From: Arcobacter sp. UBA7394
Lineage (GTDB): Bacteria; Campylobacterota; Campylobacteria; Campylobacterales; Arcobacteraceae
DNA length: 9,133 nucleotides
Direction: 5' to 3'
Assembly (NCBI GenBank): GCA_002470185.1
Contig: DKNG01000176.1
Coordinates: 17,944-27,076, forward strand
Below the pieces are notes generated by a model, which ran no database searches, was not told where the DNA came from, and worked only from the letters and a program-made list of their open reading frames with translations. Shown piece by piece: positions 6,092 through 9,133 of the stretch; position 1 is the first letter of the stretch; the number at the start of each line of letters is the position of its first letter. The translations under genes and the position numbers were made by a program.

Positions 6092-6586
6092 TTATTCTAC
6101 CTTCTTAAAAATATATTTTTTTATACTTAATACTTCATATTCAAAAATATTATCATTTATTCTAAACTCAAATTCCTCACCCTGCTCTTTACCTAAAAGA
6201 GTCTTTCCTAAAGGAGATTTATTGGATATTTTATTTTCACTTGGATTTGTTTCGTAAGTTCCAACGATAATAAAGCTTTTTATTTCATCACTACTTATAT
6301 CTAATAGTTCTACAATTGAACCAAAATTTACTTTTATATGTGGAATTTCATAGGTATTAATTACTTCAGCAGTTTTTATTATCTTATCTAAGAAACGTAA
6401 TCTTTTATCAATATTTCGGATTTGTTCTTTTGCGGAGATATACTCTGCATTCTCACTTCTATCCCCTAATTGAGCCGCTATTTCTTTCTCTTTTACCCAA
6501 AATGGTTTCTCTTTTTCAAGTAAGTTTTTAAACTCTTTTATAAAATTAAAATAGCCTTGTTCTGTAATTAATTCTTTTTTTTGCAT
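6092..6586 (-). CDS. greB: GreB-type transcript cleavage/elongation factor
   Basis: A 164-residue Gre factor, which enters the RNA polymerase secondary channel and stimulates cleavage of backtracked RNA. The N-terminal coiled coil (about 1-75) carries GDRSENAEY (41-49) at its tip, with Asp42 and Glu45 corresponding to the catalytic acidic pair of GreA/GreB. GDRSENA followed by IRNIDKRLRFLDK (56-68) is the GreB style; GreA usually has GDLxENAEY. The C-terminal FKBP-like domain (about 80-160) ends in YEVLSIKKYIF and includes SPLGKTLLGKEQGEEFEF (123-140), the family's standard segment. The ATG is fixed by an in-frame TAA three codons upstream. There is no ribosome site, and a TATAAT lies five bases before the ATG, which suggests a leaderless mRNA. 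It is the first gene of an operon with the methyltransferase. Confidence 0.9.
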   Translation of the reverse strand: MQKKELITEQGYFNFIKEFKNLLEKEKPFWVKEKEIAAQLGDRSENAEYISAKEQIRNIDKRLRFLDKIIKTAEVINTYEIPHIKVNFGSIVELLDISSDEIKSFIIVGTYETNPSENKISNKSPLGKTLLGKEQGEEFEFRINDNIFEYEVLSIKKYIFKKVE

Positions 6587-6591
6587 TTGAA

Positions 6592-6597
6592 ATTATA
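6592..6597 (-). promoter_or_regulatory. -10 box directly before the greB ATG
   Basis: TATAAT on the minus strand, separated from the ATG (6584-6586) by only TTCAA. Transcription starting at the usual 6-7 bases would begin at or within the start codon. The upstream DNA is T-rich. No Shine-Dalgarno sequence is present between the box and the gene. Confidence 0.5.
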
Positions 6598-6660
6598 TTA
6601 AAATATTAAAAAAAGCTTCTGAAATATAGTTATATTATTTGTTATATGTACAAATCTAAA

Positions 6661-6688
6661 AAAAAAGTGTAAAATAATAAAAAAGTGT
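6661..6688 (+). repeat. Direct repeat upstream of the diguanylate cyclase gene
   Basis: AAAAAAGTGT occurs at 6661-6670 and again at 6679-6688, an 18-base period, in the 151-bp spacer between greB and the diguanylate cyclase gene. The copies are about 50-75 bases upstream of the ATG at 6738, a plausible place for a tandem regulator site. Chance in A-rich DNA is a real alternative. The spacer holds no gene. Confidence 0.35.
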
Positions 6689-6737
6689 GCTTAAATATTT
6701 CTTATCTCTAATAATTTTATTTTTATAAGGAGTTAGT

Positions 6738-9098
6738 ATGAATAAGACTATTCCACAGCTTATTATAATTATTTTACTAATTCTAACACAAAATATATAT
6801 GCAAAACACCCAAAAAAAAATGAGACTTTAAAAAATATAACTTTACAATTACAGTGGAAACATCAATTCCAATTCGCAGGTTATTATATAGCAAAAGAGA
6901 AAGGTTATTATAAAGATATTGGACTAAATGTTGATATAAAAGAATACACTTACAATAAAGATATTGTACAAGATGTACTAGAAAAAAAAGCTCATTACGC
7001 TATAGGCAGATCTTCTTTAGTAATTAATAAAGCAAAAGGTGACAAGATCACCTTACTTGCTGCTATCTTTCAATCCTCAGCTGATATTCTAATTGCTTTA
7101 AAAAACTCTGATATTTCTACATTAAAAGATTTAAAAAATAAAAGAATAATGATTACGGGAAATGCTCAAAATGACCTAATATATTTAAGTATGTTGTTCT
7201 CAAACAATATATCTATTGATGATTTAATTATCCAAAAACACTCTTTCGATATTAAAGATTTAGTTGATAAAAAGACTGATTTAATGGCATCTTATATTTC
7301 AAATGAACCTTATAGACTAAAAAAAGAGTATGGTTTAGACAGTATTGTATTTGCGCCAAAAGATTATGGTTTTGATTTTTATGGTGATATTTTATTTACA
7401 CATGAAGATAGAACAAAAAGCAATACAAATGAAGTAATGAAATTCAAAAAAGCATCATTAAAAGGCTGGGAATATGCTTTTGCAAATATAGATGAAACTA
7501 TTGCTTTAATACAAGAAAAATATAATACACAAAATAAATCTAAAGAGTCATTACAATACGAAGCTATCGAATTACAAAAACTTGCATATTACAATACTAA
7601 AGAACTAGGTCTGCTAGATGTAAATAAAATAGAGCGAATTTATGATGCCTATAAATTAATGGGAATTGCAAAAGAACAAATTAATTTTAAGAGTTTCATT
7701 TTTGACGATACCTTAATGAGTTCACTACTTACGAAAAAAGAAAAAGCTTTTTTAAAAAGAAAAAAGATACTAAAACTTTGTATAGATCCTAATTGGATGC
7801 CATTTGAAATGTTTACAGATAAGGGAGAATATATTGGTTTGTCTTCTGAATATTTTGAGTTATTCTCAAAGCAAATAAATATTCCAATAAAACCGATAAA
7901 AACCAATAACTGGAGTGAAACATTAGATTTTATGAAAAAAAGAAAATGTGATGTTTTATCCCTAGCAATGGAAACACCAAGTAGAAAGAAATATATGGAC
8001 TTTACTTCTATATATATGCAAATGCCACTAGTTTTAGCTACAAAATTAAATGTAACCTTCGTAGATAATTTTAAACAACTAAAAAATAAAAAAATAGGTA
8101 TAGTAAAAGACTATGCTTACGCAGAATTAATTAAACATAAATACCCCTATATTAATATCGTTGAAGCAAAAAATACAAAAGATGGTCTTACAAAAGTTGT
8201 TAATGAAGAGATATTTGCTTTTATAGGAGCAGTTGCAGATATTAGTTATTTCACACAAAAAGACTTTATTGGGGAAGTGAAAATATCTGGGAAATTTAAA
8301 GAAAATTTAAACTTAAGCATTGCAGTAAGAAACGATGAGCCAATACTTCTACCTATATTTAATAAACTTATTACAAATCTAGAAGATGACTTTAAAAACA
8401 AAATTACCAATAAATATATGGCAATTAAATATGATCCTAAAATTAACCACTCTTTATTATGGAAAAGCTCTATTATTTTTATAATCATCATCCTAACTAC
8501 GTTTTATTGGACATATACAATAAGAAAAGAGAAACAAAAAGCCGAACTATTATTAATAAAATTAGAATTTGCAAGAAACCAACTAAAAGAAAAAAATAAA
8601 GAGTTAAAACATATTGCAAGAACAGATAAATTAACAGAACTTTATAATAGAGTTAAACTTGATGATGCATTAATGAAAGAATTAAGTAGAGCAAATAGAT
8701 ACCATCATCCCTTAGGTATAATTTTAATAGATATTGATAATTTTAAACAAGTGAATGATACCTATGGTCATTTAGTAGGAGATATGGTATTAATGGACTT
8801 AGCAAAAATATTAAAAGAGTATACAAGAGATATTGATATTGCTGGAAGATGGGGAGGAGAAGAGTTTATGATAATTTGTCCAGAAACGAATATCAAAGGA
8901 ACAAATAAATTAGCACACTTATTAAAAGATAAAATTGAATCCTTTGACTTTCCAGAAGCTAGAAATATAACGGCTAGTTTTGGTATCTCTCAATTTAGAA
9001 TAAAAGACTCACCTGATGATTTAATACTTAAAGCAGATGAAGCCTTATACAAAGCAAAAAATGCAGGAAGAAACTGTGTAAGAGGATATACTAATTAA
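6738..9098 (+). CDS. Dual-sensor membrane diguanylate cyclase (NMT1 + SBP_bac_3 + GGDEF)
   Basis: A 786-residue signalling protein. Residues 1-22 are a signal peptide or signal anchor (hydrophobic core, cut possible after IYA). Residues about 34-250 are an NMT1/THI5-like periplasmic binding domain, marked by LQLQWKHQFQFAGYYIAKEKG (37-56). About 345-560 is a second binding domain of the SBP_bac_3 type (KLCIDPNWMPFEMF, 346-359; YMDFTSIYMQMPLVL, 419-433). One membrane span (about 574-592) and a Lys/Glu-rich helix (596-625) lead to a cytoplasmic GGDEF domain: DKLTELYNR (630-638), DIDNFKQVNDTYGH (665-678), active-site GGEEF (706-710) and DEALYKAKNAGRN (767-779). All catalytic marks for making c-di-GMP are present. 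RDID (697-700), five residues before GGEEF, is an intact RxxD inhibitory site. Ligands are unknown. The ATG has AAGGAG (6727-6732) five bases upstream. The gene overlaps the convergent gene by four bases. Confidence 0.93.
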   Translation: MNKTIPQLIIIILLILTQNIYAKHPKKNETLKNITLQLQWKHQFQFAGYYIAKEKGYYKDIGLNVDIKEYTYNKDIVQDVLEKKAHYAIGRSSLVINKAKGDKITLLAAIFQSSADILIALKNSDISTLKDLKNKRIMITGNAQNDLIYLSMLFSNNISIDDLIIQKHSFDIKDLVDKKTDLMASYISNEPYRLKKEYGLDSIVFAPKDYGFDFYGDILFTHEDRTKSNTNEVMKFKKASLKGWEYAFANIDETIALIQEKYNTQNKSKESLQYEAIELQKLAYYNTKELGLLDVNKIERIYDAYKLMGIAKEQINFKSFIFDDTLMSSLLTKKEKAFLKRKKILKLCIDPNWMPFEMFTDKGEYIGLSSEYFELFSKQINIPIKPIKTNNWSETLDFMKKRKCDVLSLAMETPSRKKYMDFTSIYMQMPLVLATKLNVTFVDNFKQLKNKKIGIVKDYAYAELIKHKYPYINIVEAKNTKDGLTKVVNEEIFAFIGAVADISYFTQKDFIGEVKISGKFKENLNLSIAVRNDEPILLPIFNKLITNLEDDFKNKITNKYMAIKYDPKINHSLLWKSSIIFIIIILTTFYWTYTIRKEKQKAELLLIKLEFARNQLKEKNKELKHIARTDKLTELYNRVKLDDALMKELSRANRYHHPLGIILIDIDNFKQVNDTYGHLVGDMVLMDLAKILKEYTRDIDIAGRWGGEEFMIICPETNIKGTNKLAHLLKDKIESFDFPEARNITASFGISQFRIKDSPDDLILKADEALYKAKNAGRNCVRGYTN

Positions 9099-9110
9099 TT
9101 TTTAATTGGT
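9090..9110. terminator. Possible hairpin over the convergent gene ends
   Basis: ACTAATTA (9090-9097) can pair with TAATTGGT (9103-9110), eight pairs with one G-U, around a five-base loop. It covers the stop codons of both convergent genes. It is A/T-rich and lacks a U tract, so termination strength is doubtful. Confidence 0.35.
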
Positions 9111-9133
9111 AAATCCACATAAAAACAAGCTCC
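9095..9133 (-). CDS. C-terminal end of a probable sensor histidine kinase
   Basis: Only 12 residues and a TAA (9095-9097) are inside the window: GACFYVDLPIKN. This fits the end of the HATPase_c domain of sensor histidine kinases, where a 'G-x-G-(S/A)-x-F-x-(V/F)-x-LP' strand closes the ATP-binding fold just before the C-terminus. The gene runs toward the diguanylate cyclase gene, and their stop codons overlap in TTAA (9095-9098). A sensor kinase next to a sensor cyclase would make a signalling cluster. The call rests on a very short tail, so another ATPase of the GHKL type cannot be excluded. Confidence 0.55.
   Translation of the reverse strand, partial: GACFYVDLPIKN

Noticed and set aside
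7649..8491. Minus-strand frames at 7649-7906 and 8246-8491 inside the cyclase gene
   Set aside because: Low-complexity antisense translations of the second sensor domain, with no promoter or ribosome site.
1..9133. CRISPR array, tRNA/rRNA, insertion sequence, toxin-antitoxin or defence system
   Set aside because: No regularly spaced repeats, cloverleaf, transposase or paired small genes are seen on reading both strands; the window is metabolic and sensory.

Overview
The window is AT-rich with dense, short-spaced genes. The protein set (group III truncated haemoglobin of the Campylobacter Ctb type, SstT, a dual-sensor diguanylate cyclase, many Lys/Asn/Ile-rich proteins) suggests a free-living Campylobacterota chromosome, most likely an Arcobacter-group bacterium. 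That placement is inferred from protein character only. I see no tRNA, rRNA, insertion sequence, phage gene or CRISPR array, and base composition does not shift visibly along the window. It reads as ordinary chromosome with good regulatory detail, not as a defence or mobile island.

Layout: (1) 2-208, + strand: the C-terminal end of a short-chain dehydrogenase, converging on (2) a group III truncated haemoglobin (222-599, -). The haemoglobin starts with TTG and has a perfect Crp/Fnr-type palindrome (652-665) about 41.5 bp upstream of its predicted start point. (3) A divergent ZIP-family metal transporter (670-1377, -) and (4) an OFA-family MFS carboxylate transporter (1433-2674, -) lie in tandem; the OFA terminator and the predicted ZIP promoter occupy the same bases. 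(5) A 162-bp divergent promoter region leads to an ATP-type 6-phosphofructokinase (2837-3796, +), which converges on (6) the Na+/serine-threonine symporter SstT (3814-5016, -). (7) A GreB-type elongation factor (6092-6586, -) and an RlmI-like class I methyltransferase (5171-6091, -) form a two-gene operon with a zero-base junction. (8) Divergent from greB is a 786-residue membrane diguanylate cyclase with two different periplasmic ligand-binding domains (6738-9098, +). (9) The last 39 bases encode the tail of a convergent protein resembling the end of a sensor histidine kinase (9095-9133, -).

Functionally the window mixes nutrient and metal uptake (ZIP, OFA carboxylate carrier, SstT), a glycolytic kinase that is not universal in this phylum, NO/O2 handling by the globin, transcription/RNA maintenance (GreB, methyltransferase) and c-di-GMP signalling. 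The recurring structural theme is economy: at all three convergent junctions both stop codons lie inside one shared hairpin, one promoter is built into a terminator, and greB appears to be transcribed almost exactly from its ATG. No intergenic stretch exceeds 162 bp. I found no convincing undescribed multi-gene system; the best leads are the globin's Fnr-like site, the ZIP and PFK variants with altered key residues, and the overlapping regulatory architecture.
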